From Jeotgalibacillus campisalis (GTDB lineage Bacteria > Bacillota > Bacilli > Bacillales > Jeotgalibacillaceae): 64,000 nt of DNA. Numbering within the stretch: the first letter of the stretch is position 1; every line of letters starts with the position of its first letter. Of this stretch, positions 1 through 7,395 are shown piece after piece. The DNA is taken from assembly GCF_000829515.1 (NCBI RefSeq), contig NZ_JXRR01000010.1, positions 80,640-144,639 on the forward strand, in the 5' to 3' direction. A model generated the notes under the pieces. That model ran no database searches. It saw only the letters and a program-made list of their open reading frames with translations, and was not told the origin of the DNA. The translations under genes were made by a program, and so were the position numbers.

Positions 1-2
1 GG

Positions 3-884
3 TTCCCTGACCGAAGAGGCCTTGCAACGGGTCTTGCCATTATGGGCTTCGGTTTTGCTTCACTGATTGCAAGTCCAATTATTGAGGCACTCATCAATGC
101 AATCGGCATTTCAAATACGTTCTTTCTTTTAGGTGCGATTTATTTTGTGCTAATGATCCTTTCTTCGCTGTACTTGGCGGCGCCACCAAAGGACTTCCTT
201 CCTAAAGGAATGACAAAAGAAGAACTGAATGAAAAAACAACAGACAAAAAGACTGGAGATCTGTCTCAGCTGACAGCCAATGAAGCCATAAAAACAGTTC
301 GCTTCTGGGCGTTATGGATCATGCTGTTTATTAATATTACTTGCGGCATCGCCATTATCTCAGTAGCATCGCCTATGGCACAGGATATAGCAGGAATGAC
401 AGCTGGAGCAGCGGCTCTTATGGTTGGTATTATGGGTCTGTTTAATGGATTTGGCCGTATAGGCTGGGCATCTGTCTCAGATTATATTGGTCGGCCGAAT
501 GTTTATACAGCATTTTTCGCCATTCAAACTGTAGCCTTTTTTATCCTGCCGAACATAACCAATGCTATTATCTTTCAAATTTTAATTTTCGTCATCTTAT
601 CTTGTTATGGCGGCGGATTTGCCTCTATTCCTGCATATATTGGAGATTTGTTTGGGACAAAGCAGCTTGGTGCTATTCATGGCTATATTCTCACTGCCTG
701 GGCGGCTGCAGGACTTGTTGGTCCAAGTGTGGTGACACGGATTGAGGAAGCTACAAACAGCTATCAGCTTACCATGTATATCTTCGCCGGCGCATTTGTT
801 GTGGCGCTTGCAGTCTCGCTATTAATTCGTTTGAATATCAAGAAAATACGTGAAACTAATAATAAAACAGCCACGGCAAGTTAA
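3..884 (+). CDS. OFA-family MFS transporter (oxalate/formate antiporter-like), 5' end cut by window
   Basis: C-terminal part of a 12-helix major facilitator protein. The reading frame is open from base 3, so the gene starts outside the window; the first internal Met at base 42 is not the true start. Visible residues begin FPDRRGLATGLAIMGFGFAS, the helix 4-5 region typical of OFA transporters, followed by a charged central loop (about 60-90) and six further hydrophobic helices, with a short charged tail. OFA members exchange small carboxylates such as oxalate and formate across the membrane. The next gene is fdhD, a formate dehydrogenase maturation factor, which fits a formate-linked role, but the substrate is inferred from family and context only. 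A structured repeat with its own terminator hairpin follows the stop codon. Confidence 0.85.
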   Translation, partial: FPDRRGLATGLAIMGFGFASLIASPIIEALINAIGISNTFFLLGAIYFVLMILSSLYLAAPPKDFLPKGMTKEELNEKTTDKKTGDLSQLTANEAIKTVRFWALWIMLFINITCGIAIISVASPMAQDIAGMTAGAAALMVGIMGLFNGFGRIGWASVSDYIGRPNVYTAFFAIQTVAFFILPNITNAIIFQILIFVILSCYGGGFASIPAYIGDLFGTKQLGAIHGYILTAWAAAGLVGPSVVTRIEEATNSYQLTMYIFAGAFVVALAVSLLIRLNIKKIRETNNKTATAS

Positions 885-888
885 ACTG

Positions 889-1116
889 ATAAGTGGCTGG
901 GACATAACTGGAAAAAGGCTAAAAAATAGGCAACATATATCAGTAGTATGAGGTGAACGGAGCGGAAGGTGGCGACTCCAGCAGGATACGGCGTTTGCTT
1001 GAGACCCCGCAAGGCATAGCCTGAGGAGGGCTCAAGCGGCGTCCCTGCGGAAAGCGTCCACCTGAAGCGAAGTGAACCGGTCAAAGAGCTTGAGACACTT
1101 TTGTCCCAAGCTCTTT
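889..1116 (+). repeat. Structured intergenic repeat, family A, copy 1
   Basis: About 228 bp between the OFA transporter and fdhD. The core begins GGTGAACGGAGCGGAAGGTGG and ends CCACCTGAAGCGAAGTGAACC; the two ends pair into a long stem interrupted by GGA/GAA internal loops (consecutive G.A oppositions). It closes with a terminator-like hairpin GAGCTTGAGACA/TGTCCCAAGCTC and a T run at 1083-1116. The left edge GGCTGGGACA is also complementary to the 3' arm of that hairpin. The same element is seen at 29815-30037 and, inverted, at 44707-44865; related elements are at 26261-26905 and 53024-53110. ORFs crossing it are artefacts. Confidence 0.85.
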
Positions 1117-1145
1117 TAAGTCTAGTAACGTAAAGGAGAATGGAT

Positions 1146-1943
1146 ATGATTGAACCTGTTACGCTCAACAGGACGGTTCTTAAAATAAAAAATGGGACAG
1201 GAGAATGGGTCACAGATGAGGTGGCGGCTGAACAGGCTGTAACGATTAAAATGAACGGGGAAGAATTCGTCACTATGGTTTGCACACCTGAATACATCGA
1301 GGATATGGTAATTGGATATCTTGCATCAGAAGGAATTATCCGTTCTTACCAAGATATCAAGAGCATTCGACTGGATGAAACAAATGGATTTGTGCACGTG
1401 GAAAGTGAGAGAATTAATCCTTTGTATGAGGGTCTTCAGAATAAAAGGTATCTTACCTCTTGCTGCGGCGGAAGCAGACAGGGATTTGTATTTGCGAGTG
1501 ATGCTATGGCTGCTAAGAAAATGACTGAACGGCATGTGAAAATGACGCCCGCTGATTGCTCAAGACTAATGGATGAAATGCAGGGCAGTGCCGCCACATT
1601 CAAACAGACGGGCGGCGTTCACAATGCAGCTCTTTGTGATGCGAACGGTATTGTACTGAGCAGGATGGACATCGGAAGACACAATGCACTCGATAAAATT
1701 TACGGCTATTGTCTTAAAAACAATATTTCCGTAAAAGAAAAAGTCATCGTGTTTAGCGGCAGACTTTCTTCAGAAATTTTATTAAAGGTAGCAAAAATAG
1801 GATGTGAAATGGTTTTATCAAAATCAGCACCCACGCAAAGAGCACTCGAACTAGCAGAAGAGCTTCATATTACAGCAGTTGGATTTATTCGGGGCCAATC
1901 AATGAATGTATATACTCACCATGAACGCATTTCTCTTGATTAG
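1146..1943 (+). CDS. fdhD: Formate dehydrogenase accessory sulfurtransferase FdhD
   Basis: FdhD hands sulfur from a cysteine desulfurase to the molybdenum cofactor of formate dehydrogenase in the cytoplasm, a step needed for enzyme activity. The protein (265 residues) matches the family in length and in motifs: GYLASEGII near residue 57, a TSCCGGSRQ segment with an adjacent Cys pair at 106-107, the GGVH segment, DIGRHNALDK, and FSGRLSSEIL. The cysteines form CC rather than the CxxC of the E. coli protein, which I believe is usual in Bacillus relatives. The start at 1146 is preferred over the ATG at 1140 because the AAAGGAG site (1132-1138) sits one base from 1140 but seven from 1146. No formate dehydrogenase gene is visible in the window; the OFA transporter is upstream. 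A terminator lies at 1988-2021. Confidence 0.93.
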   Translation: MIEPVTLNRTVLKIKNGTGEWVTDEVAAEQAVTIKMNGEEFVTMVCTPEYIEDMVIGYLASEGIIRSYQDIKSIRLDETNGFVHVESERINPLYEGLQNKRYLTSCCGGSRQGFVFASDAMAAKKMTERHVKMTPADCSRLMDEMQGSAATFKQTGGVHNAALCDANGIVLSRMDIGRHNALDKIYGYCLKNNISVKEKVIVFSGRLSSEILLKVAKIGCEMVLSKSAPTQRALELAEELHITAVGFIRGQSMNVYTHHERISLD

Positions 1944-1987
1944 ATGTATTCGATTCGAGAGGACGTTCTTTGTTATGTACTAAATTA

Positions 1988-2021
1988 AAAAAAGAGCAAC
2001 ATGAAAATGCTGCTCTTTTTC
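1988..2021. terminator. Bidirectional terminator between fdhD and spo0M-like gene
   Basis: AAAAAGAGCAaCATgaaaATGcTGCTCTTTTT hairpin (stem of GAGCA/TGCTC plus CAT/ATG) flanked by A and T runs, between convergent genes. Confidence 0.8.
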
Positions 2022-2042
2022 TCGTTTATTTTTCCGCCGCTT

Positions 2043-2438
2043 TTAATGTGTCTCTGTAAGTTTAATTTCATCATGGTCAATAGACTGCACATTATCAGCA
2101 AAAATTAATCTAGTCCTGAACCGATAGGAGGCATCATCCGAGCATTTTGCCATGGACGCAGGGAGGGTATAAGAGAAAGGGATCTTTGTCCAATCCTTAT
2201 CGTCAATCACTTTAGACATATAAATGGTGGTTGCGACTTCTACCATTTTTTCTGTATTCGTTTCTTTATCAAGCAACATCAAATCGCACTCCAGCCGCGA
2301 TACTTTCTTTTTGCTTTTAGGTCCTTTTAAAAGGAATTCCCCCGATATTTTATCCCCGGGAAGCAGAGAGTGATGATTCAGCATTAAATCTACTTTCCCT
2401 TTATCTCTGTAAATCCATTTTTTTAGTGTGTTAATCAT
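2043..2438 (-). CDS. Spo0M-like sporulation control protein, short form
   Basis: A 131-residue cytoplasmic protein resembling the N-terminal arrestin-fold half of Spo0M, a Bacillus protein that affects sporulation and cell shape through an unclear mechanism. Support comes from the pattern DLMLNHHSLLPGDKISGEF near the start, the beta-rich segments, and the IPFSYTLP motif near residue 88, which are characteristic of the Spo0M/arrestin family. Spo0M of B. subtilis is about twice as long; here the frame stops right after the N-terminal domain and the next gene is convergent, so the short form is either natural or a truncation. Start ATG at 2438 has AAGGAAGGAG upstream. It is not in an operon: fdhD is convergent and the MFS gene downstream in reverse orientation is separated by about 95 bp. 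Confidence 0.7.
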   Translation of the reverse strand: MINTLKKWIYRDKGKVDLMLNHHSLLPGDKISGEFLLKGPKSKKKVSRLECDLMLLDKETNTEKMVEVATTIYMSKVIDDKDWTKIPFSYTLPASMAKCSDDASYRFRTRLIFADNVQSIDHDEIKLTETH

Positions 2439-2532
2439 GGAAGCAGCTCCTTCCTTTCTTTAATGAAACTTACTTCATTTAGCAGCTCTAATGATAGATA
2501 CGGGTCAGAAAGTAAAAAGTTTCATGCGGTGA

Positions 2533-3753
2533 TTAAGCAAGATCTCCCCCTGGGGTTTCTTTCAATGAACTTCCGGTCTTTAACTTGCGGAACTTTACAT
2601 AAAATACATACGTCATACTAAAAGACAAGATTCCGAACACAATGACCATAAGCTGAAGACCAATCATATCAAGCAGAAATCCTGTCAGCAGCAAGACTAC
2701 CTGAAAGATCAGGCGGTCAAGCATATTTCTGAAAGAAAAGAATCGCCCGTGAAATTCCTTAGGCACGCGCGTTTGAAAGATCGTGGCTGCAGTAGGGAAA
2801 AAACAACCTACAGAAAAACCGAATACGATAAATGCGAGAATCGTCATAAATGGAATATCCGCAAAATAGAGAAGGAATTGGGAGATTCCTATAATAAACG
2901 AAAAAGTAAATAAAATTGAGTATGGAGAAAATCTATCGCCAAGCTTCTTAATATAAAAGGCCCCAACCATAAAGGATAGCCCTTCTGCTGTATAAATCCA
3001 TCCTTTAATTGAAGCACTGTCCTGAATCTCGCTGATGTTAATAACCATTAAATTAAATCCGCCAATGAAAAGCAGCGGGATCAGGGTAAGCACCAAGGTC
3101 ATTAGCACAATGGGAAGCCCTTTAATAATAGGAAAGACATCTTTAAATCCAGTGTTTAGTTTTTTGGCTTCATCTGGCAAAGACTTGGTTTGTTTTTCGT
3201 CAATTTCCAAAAGCCAGGTGACCCCGAAGAGTAAGGCATAAGCAGTCAGAGATAAGACATAGATCATGGAAAGAGACATCATGGTAAGGAAAATCCCTGC
3301 AATGGCTGTTCCTAAAACGCGCGATAGTGTAGAGACATTCATATGGATGCCATTCAGCTGAAGAAGCTGCCGCTCTTTTACAACAAGAGGGATCGCTGCC
3401 TGAAGAGCTGGGAAATAAAAAGCGGCTGACATTTGAATAAAGACCAGAAAGACGATCATCCACCAAACCGAACCCGTTTCAATGGCAATCAGCATAAAAA
3501 CAACACTGATCGATCTTACGAACCCCGAGGCTAGCATAACGGTTTTCTTCTTCATCTGATCGGTTATTCTCCCGGCAAGAGGACCAATGGCAATACCTGC
3601 AAGAAGTCCTATTGCAAGGATAACCGCTTTTAAAAAGTCGGAAGGAATTTTCTCCTGCATAAACTCCAAGTTGCCGATAATTCCAAGCCATAGCCCCACA
3701 CCGGCAATGAATTCACCGGTTAACAGGATCCAAACATTTCGATTACGTATCAT
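2533..3753 (-). CDS. MFS transporter, DHA3-like (multidrug/macrolide efflux type)
   Basis: A 406-residue polytopic membrane protein with about 12 hydrophobic helices. The loop 2-3 motif appears as GPLAGRITDQMKKKTVML near residue 57, a form of the MFS signature GxxxDRxGRK. The segment FYFPALQAAIPLVVKE near residue 113 is characteristic of the DHA3 group, which contains macrolide and other drug exporters driven by the proton gradient. The substrate cannot be read from sequence. Start ATG at 3753 has GAGAGGG eight bases upstream. The gene stands alone on the minus strand, divergent from the RsbR pair that begins at 3967, so the 210-bp gap between them probably carries promoters in both directions. 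Confidence 0.85.
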   Translation of the reverse strand: MIRNRNVWILLTGEFIAGVGLWLGIIGNLEFMQEKIPSDFLKAVILAIGLLAGIAIGPLAGRITDQMKKKTVMLASGFVRSISVVFMLIAIETGSVWWMIVFLVFIQMSAAFYFPALQAAIPLVVKERQLLQLNGIHMNVSTLSRVLGTAIAGIFLTMMSLSMIYVLSLTAYALLFGVTWLLEIDEKQTKSLPDEAKKLNTGFKDVFPIIKGLPIVLMTLVLTLIPLLFIGGFNLMVINISEIQDSASIKGWIYTAEGLSFMVGAFYIKKLGDRFSPYSILFTFSFIIGISQFLLYFADIPFMTILAFIVFGFSVGCFFPTAATIFQTRVPKEFHGRFFSFRNMLDRLIFQVVLLLTGFLLDMIGLQLMVIVFGILSFSMTYVFYVKFRKLKTGSSLKETPGGDLA

Positions 3754-3966
3754 TTCGTTAACCCTCTCATTCTTTTACTATCAATTAGTATGATTCAAAC
3801 AACGATTATTGTCCATGAATTCTGACATTTACTATAAAACTTCAAGAAAAGAAATTATAAAATTAAAAAGTTTAAATTCTCCATATCTTGAATTTCATGA
3901 TAAAATCTAATTAACAAGTAAACTTCTATAAATAGTAGCATACCCAGCTTTTAAAGGAGAGACCAC

Positions 3967-4809
3967 ATGGACAAGGATAAGTCATTATACGCTTATTTAG
4001 AAGAGCATTCAAAAATAATTTCAAATGAATGGTATGAAACGATACAAGAGGAAGATCCGCAAGCGGTGTATGCTTCCAGGAATCCAAATGTAATAGAAGG
4101 CCTGAAAAAACAAAATCTTGAATTCAACTATCTGGTGAACCGGATCTTTAATGATGAACAAGAATATTACTATACAGAAATTAAAAAGTGGGCAAAATCT
4201 ATTGCTGAAGACATAGAGCATCAAAAGACCCCGATTCATAAAATTATCAGGGAATTTATGAGAGTCCGGAATTTATATCTCTCTTATATTAGAACATATG
4301 CCAGAAATAGCAATGATCAGGTTTCGCCGGAACGGATGGAAGAATGGCGGGATCGGATGACAAAAGCAGTGGATCATGCTCTTACTTTATTTGTTGAGGA
4401 AGCATTTATATTATCAGAGCGGCAAATTAAGTCTCAAAAAAACATGATTAATGAATTAAGCTCTCCTGTAATTGTTCTGCATAAAGGGGCAGCTCTTCTT
4501 CCTTTAATTGGTGATATTGACTCCGAAAGAGCTAGAATTATCATGGACAGCACGCTTTTTCAATGTATGGAAAAACAAGTGTCACACCTATTCCTGGATT
4601 TATCAGGTGTGTTAATCATCGATACGATGGTGGCCCAGCAGCTTTCTCATTTAATGACGGGACTGAAATTGATTGGCGTTGAAACAACGATTTCAGGTAT
4701 ACGACCTGAGATTGCACAAACCTCTGTTCAACTGGGAATTAAATTTGAAGAAGGCACGATTAAATCTACGCTTGCCCATGCAATATCAGACACGATATCA
4801 ACTTTATAA
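3967..4809 (+). CDS. RsbR-type STAS domain protein (stressosome scaffold), first paralog
   Basis: RsbR proteins co-assemble with RsbS into the stressosome, which holds and releases the kinase RsbT to switch on sigma-B. This 280-residue protein has an alpha-helical N-terminal domain (about 1-150) and a C-terminal STAS domain (about 160-275). The STAS motifs are clear: LDLSGVLIIDTMVAQQL, then SGIRPEIAQT. The Thr in the DT pair and the Thr after PEIAQ correspond, by my recollection of the family, to the two RsbT phosphorylation sites of B. subtilis RsbRA. AAAGGAG lies upstream of the ATG. A near-identical architecture follows at 4899. No rsbS or rsbT is in the window, as with the dispersed rsbR paralogs of B. 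subtilis. Confidence 0.88.
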   Translation: MDKDKSLYAYLEEHSKIISNEWYETIQEEDPQAVYASRNPNVIEGLKKQNLEFNYLVNRIFNDEQEYYYTEIKKWAKSIAEDIEHQKTPIHKIIREFMRVRNLYLSYIRTYARNSNDQVSPERMEEWRDRMTKAVDHALTLFVEEAFILSERQIKSQKNMINELSSPVIVLHKGAALLPLIGDIDSERARIIMDSTLFQCMEKQVSHLFLDLSGVLIIDTMVAQQLSHLMTGLKLIGVETTISGIRPEIAQTSVQLGIKFEEGTIKSTLAHAISDTISTL

Positions 4810-4815
4810 AGTCAC

Positions 4816-4848
4816 GCTCTTTAATGGAAGAATGGTCCATTAAAGAGC
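4816..4848. other. Inverted repeat between tandem rsbR genes
   Basis: GCTCTTTAATGG and TCCATTAAAGAGC form a 12-bp stem. There is no T run on the plus strand, so it is a weak terminator at best; it may stabilise the upstream mRNA end or reduce read-through between the paralogs. Confidence 0.55.
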
Positions 4849-4898
4849 TGGATGTTAATGTGATATACTTTTGAAATCAAGCAGCAGGAGGAATTTCC

Positions 4899-5735
4899 AT
4901 GGATGCCAATAAAAGAATCGGATTATATATAGTAGAGGAAAGCTATCAATTAGCTGAGAAAATGAATGAAGATCTAGATAAAGATTTTATCCATATGAGT
5001 GTAAGTGAAGAAGAAGTAATTGAATTGAATCAATGGCGGGCAGAATTTATCAAGTATCTTGGGGAAGCAGTTCAGGCTGACTCCTCTGAAGCGGTATGGT
5101 CTAAGGCTGAGGAATGGGCAAGGCTTTCGGGAGAAGCGGCTGTTTCCCGTGGCGTTCAACTCGATGATGCGATGACGACGTTAACGTCATGGCGAACGGT
5201 GATTTGGGTCGCAATCAAAGAAAAACTGGGAGATATCGAATTATCACCTGTGCAGATTATTGATATAAGTCTTATTATGAATCCAATTATTGATTATGCA
5301 GGTCAGGTCTTTAGTTTGGCCTATGTAAAAAACTATCAGGAAAGCATTAAAAAGTCTCAAAGTTCGGTGCTTGAGTACTCAGTTCCTGTGGTAGGTTTGT
5401 CTAATGATGTAGCAATTTTGCCGCTTATTGGCGAACTGGATGATGAACGAGCAAAAATTTTAAAAGAAGTTGCGCTTCATAAATGTCTTGAACTTCGTAA
5501 TTCTACTTTGATCCTTGATTTATCAGGCGTGCCGATGGTTGATACCATGGTTGCCAATGAACTATCACAGGTCATTGATTCATTAAAATTAATTGGCGTG
5601 AAAACGGTTCTAACCGGACTGCGGCCGGAAATTGCACAGGCTGTAGTGGAGATTGGCATTAAATTTGAAGGAATGACCATTATGAAAAACCTTAAAAATG
5701 CAATTGAGGAACTTCAAAATAAACACACCTTCTAA
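4899..5735 (+). CDS. RsbR-type STAS domain protein, second paralog
   Basis: A 278-residue second RsbR-like protein 89 bp downstream of the first, with the same layout: helical N-terminal domain (about 1-150) and C-terminal STAS domain (about 165-275) containing LDLSGVPMVDTMVANELS and GLRPEIAQA. The first candidate phospho-Thr (in DT) is kept, but the residue after PEIAQ is Ala here and Thr in the upstream paralog, so this protein may lack one of the two RsbT target sites. The N-terminal domains differ much more than the STAS domains, suggesting different sensed inputs with shared stressosome assembly. AGGAGG lies before the ATG. A terminator at 5741-5779 ends the unit. Confidence 0.87.
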   Translation: MDANKRIGLYIVEESYQLAEKMNEDLDKDFIHMSVSEEEVIELNQWRAEFIKYLGEAVQADSSEAVWSKAEEWARLSGEAAVSRGVQLDDAMTTLTSWRTVIWVAIKEKLGDIELSPVQIIDISLIMNPIIDYAGQVFSLAYVKNYQESIKKSQSSVLEYSVPVVGLSNDVAILPLIGELDDERAKILKEVALHKCLELRNSTLILDLSGVPMVDTMVANELSQVIDSLKLIGVKTVLTGLRPEIAQAVVEIGIKFEGMTIMKNLKNAIEELQNKHTF

Positions 5736-5740
5736 TCTGG

Positions 5741-5779
5741 CTCTTGCCGTCCTTACAACAGGGGCGACAAGAGTTTTTT
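5741..5779 (+). terminator. Rho-independent terminator after rsbR pair
   Basis: CTCTTGCCG and GGCGACAAGAG form an imperfect stem followed by TTTTTT, right after the stop of the second rsbR paralog. Confidence 0.75.
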
Positions 5780-5982
5780 AAAAGATTTGAAGGGCTCTAT
5801 TTTCTATTTTAGGTAAAAAATAACAACGGGTTCTTTAGTCTATTCAGAATAATCGTTATACTTACTATATCTTCTTACCAAATAGGCGGAGAAAGGGTAA
5901 AAGACTAGAAGTTAAAACGTTTAACTACAAACGATAAATAACCAAGATATAAATGAAAAAGAAGCGCAGGGAGGACAATCAG

Positions 5983-6996
5983 ATGTCAGAAAATCCGTAT
6001 AACAAAGACGAATTTGCATCGTTTGATCAATATTTTGAGGAAGAAATGAAAAAGGTAAATGAACAGCTGGATCAGGAAGTGCTGATCGCCATGATAGGAG
6101 ATGTTAATGCAGGGAAGTCATCTGCAATTAATCAATTAATAGGCGATAACGTAGCAGAGACAGGTGCGAAGCCGGGTGAAACAAAAGGTGTCAAACGGTA
6201 TCAATATCGTGACCGGATTTTCTTTGTCGATACCCCGGGTCTCGATGACATTGTACGTGAGCATTCTGATGTCACGGTGAAATTCTATAAGGAAGCAGAT
6301 ATTGTTCTGTTTTTTCTAAATGCTGCGGGTACCGTTCTGTCAGAAGGAGAAAGAAAGTCATTGGCAGAAATAGAAAAGATTAATGCAAACATTCTGATCG
6401 TGCTGAATAAGATTGATGCTGCTGAACAAATCCCTGAGATCGTAGGCTACATTAAAAAGCATACGAACAGAAAACACCCTGTCATTCCGGTCTCTTCAAA
6501 AACAGGAGAAAACATAGATGACCTGCGTAACAAAATGCTGGACTTGCTGAAAAAGAAAAAAAAAGACATCCTGTTCGCAAAAAGTATAAAAGTAAAATCT
6601 TCAACCGCCAATAAATGGATTTTAGGAGCGAGTGGATCAGCTGCTGCGATTGGTGCTACACCAATACCAGGTGCTGATATTGTTCCGATTACCGCTATTC
6701 AGGTAGGAATGATGGTCAAGCTTGCAACGCTGTATGAAAAACCGCTTTCGAAGGAACGTGCAAGGGAACTGGCGATCGCGACAGTAGCCGGCAATATAGG
6801 GAAAAGTGTATTCAGACAAATTGTTAAAGCCTTCCCTGGGGTTGGCTCAGCAGCTGCGGCAAGCGTCGCCGGCACAATGACCTTTTCACTGGGTCATGCA
6901 ATGAAATATGCATATGAAAATAATATCGACCTGGATGCTGCAGCCTTGAAATCAATTTATGAAATGTTTATCAAGAAAAATGAAAGCAAAGTATAA
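5983..6996 (+). CDS. GTPase with C-terminal DUF697 membrane-associated domain
   Basis: A 337-residue protein. The N-terminal Era/YcjF-like G domain shows Walker A GDVNAGKSS at 39-47, switch II DTPG at 83-86, and NKID at 142-145. A lysine-rich linker near 195-210 leads to a C-terminal DUF697 domain (about 215-320) rich in Gly/Ala, with PIPGADIVPITAIQVGMM, a hallmark of this family; such segments associate with membranes. Family members are thought to act in stress or membrane homeostasis, but no defined role can be claimed. The start at 5983 is chosen over an in-frame ATG at 5953 because AGGGAGG (5968-5974) sits eight bases upstream of 5983 and inside the longer frame. A strong hairpin terminator follows at 7075-7120. 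The gene appears monocistronic. Confidence 0.88.
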   Translation: MSENPYNKDEFASFDQYFEEEMKKVNEQLDQEVLIAMIGDVNAGKSSAINQLIGDNVAETGAKPGETKGVKRYQYRDRIFFVDTPGLDDIVREHSDVTVKFYKEADIVLFFLNAAGTVLSEGERKSLAEIEKINANILIVLNKIDAAEQIPEIVGYIKKHTNRKHPVIPVSSKTGENIDDLRNKMLDLLKKKKKDILFAKSIKVKSSTANKWILGASGSAAAIGATPIPGADIVPITAIQVGMMVKLATLYEKPLSKERARELAIATVAGNIGKSVFRQIVKAFPGVGSAAAASVAGTMTFSLGHAMKYAYENNIDLDAAALKSIYEMFIKKNESKV

Positions 6997-7074
6997 ACAC
7001 TCGTCATCTGCCAGTCCTGCTTAAGAAGTGAGGCTAAAAGAAACTGCTTAGACTATATTGTGAAGATTATTATA

Positions 7075-7120
7075 GAGAATGTTCTCGTGAATGAAAATTC
7101 ACGGGGACATTCTTTATTTT
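7075..7120 (+). terminator. Terminator after DUF697 GTPase gene
   Basis: AGAATGTTCTCGTGAA pairs with TTCACGGGGACATTCT, followed by a T-rich tract. Confidence 0.75.
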
Positions 7121-7395
7121 GTGACAATTTCTATGTAATAAATTGTAGCATTAAAAAGCTGAAAGCATGATGAAGTGGTGGTGTGACATTAAACTAGATG
7201 GAACGTTATGAAGACGGCTTACAAACTGCCGAATGGAAAGCATTAGGCTAAAAATAGAAAAAACGGTTCTATTGTTAGGTCTTAACTTAGTAATCTAAGT
7301 AACAAAAATTGTAGGTTTAAAATACTATTTAATTAAAATATACTATTTTCCTATTTTATTGTTATAATTAACCTTATAAAAGATACGATTATTTA
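7121..7395 (+). promoter_or_regulatory. Intergenic region with extended -10 promoter for the GGDEF/EAL gene
   Basis: No gene is seen. The last 100 bases are very AT-rich. TGTTATAAT (TATAAT at 7363-7368 with a TGn extension) makes an extended -10 promoter about 30 bases before the ribosome binding site; the -35 is poor. Confidence 0.5.

Noticed and set aside
881..1297. Minus-strand ORF of 138 codons
   Set aside because: It runs antisense through the family A repeat and into fdhD; no ribosome site and no protein-like character.
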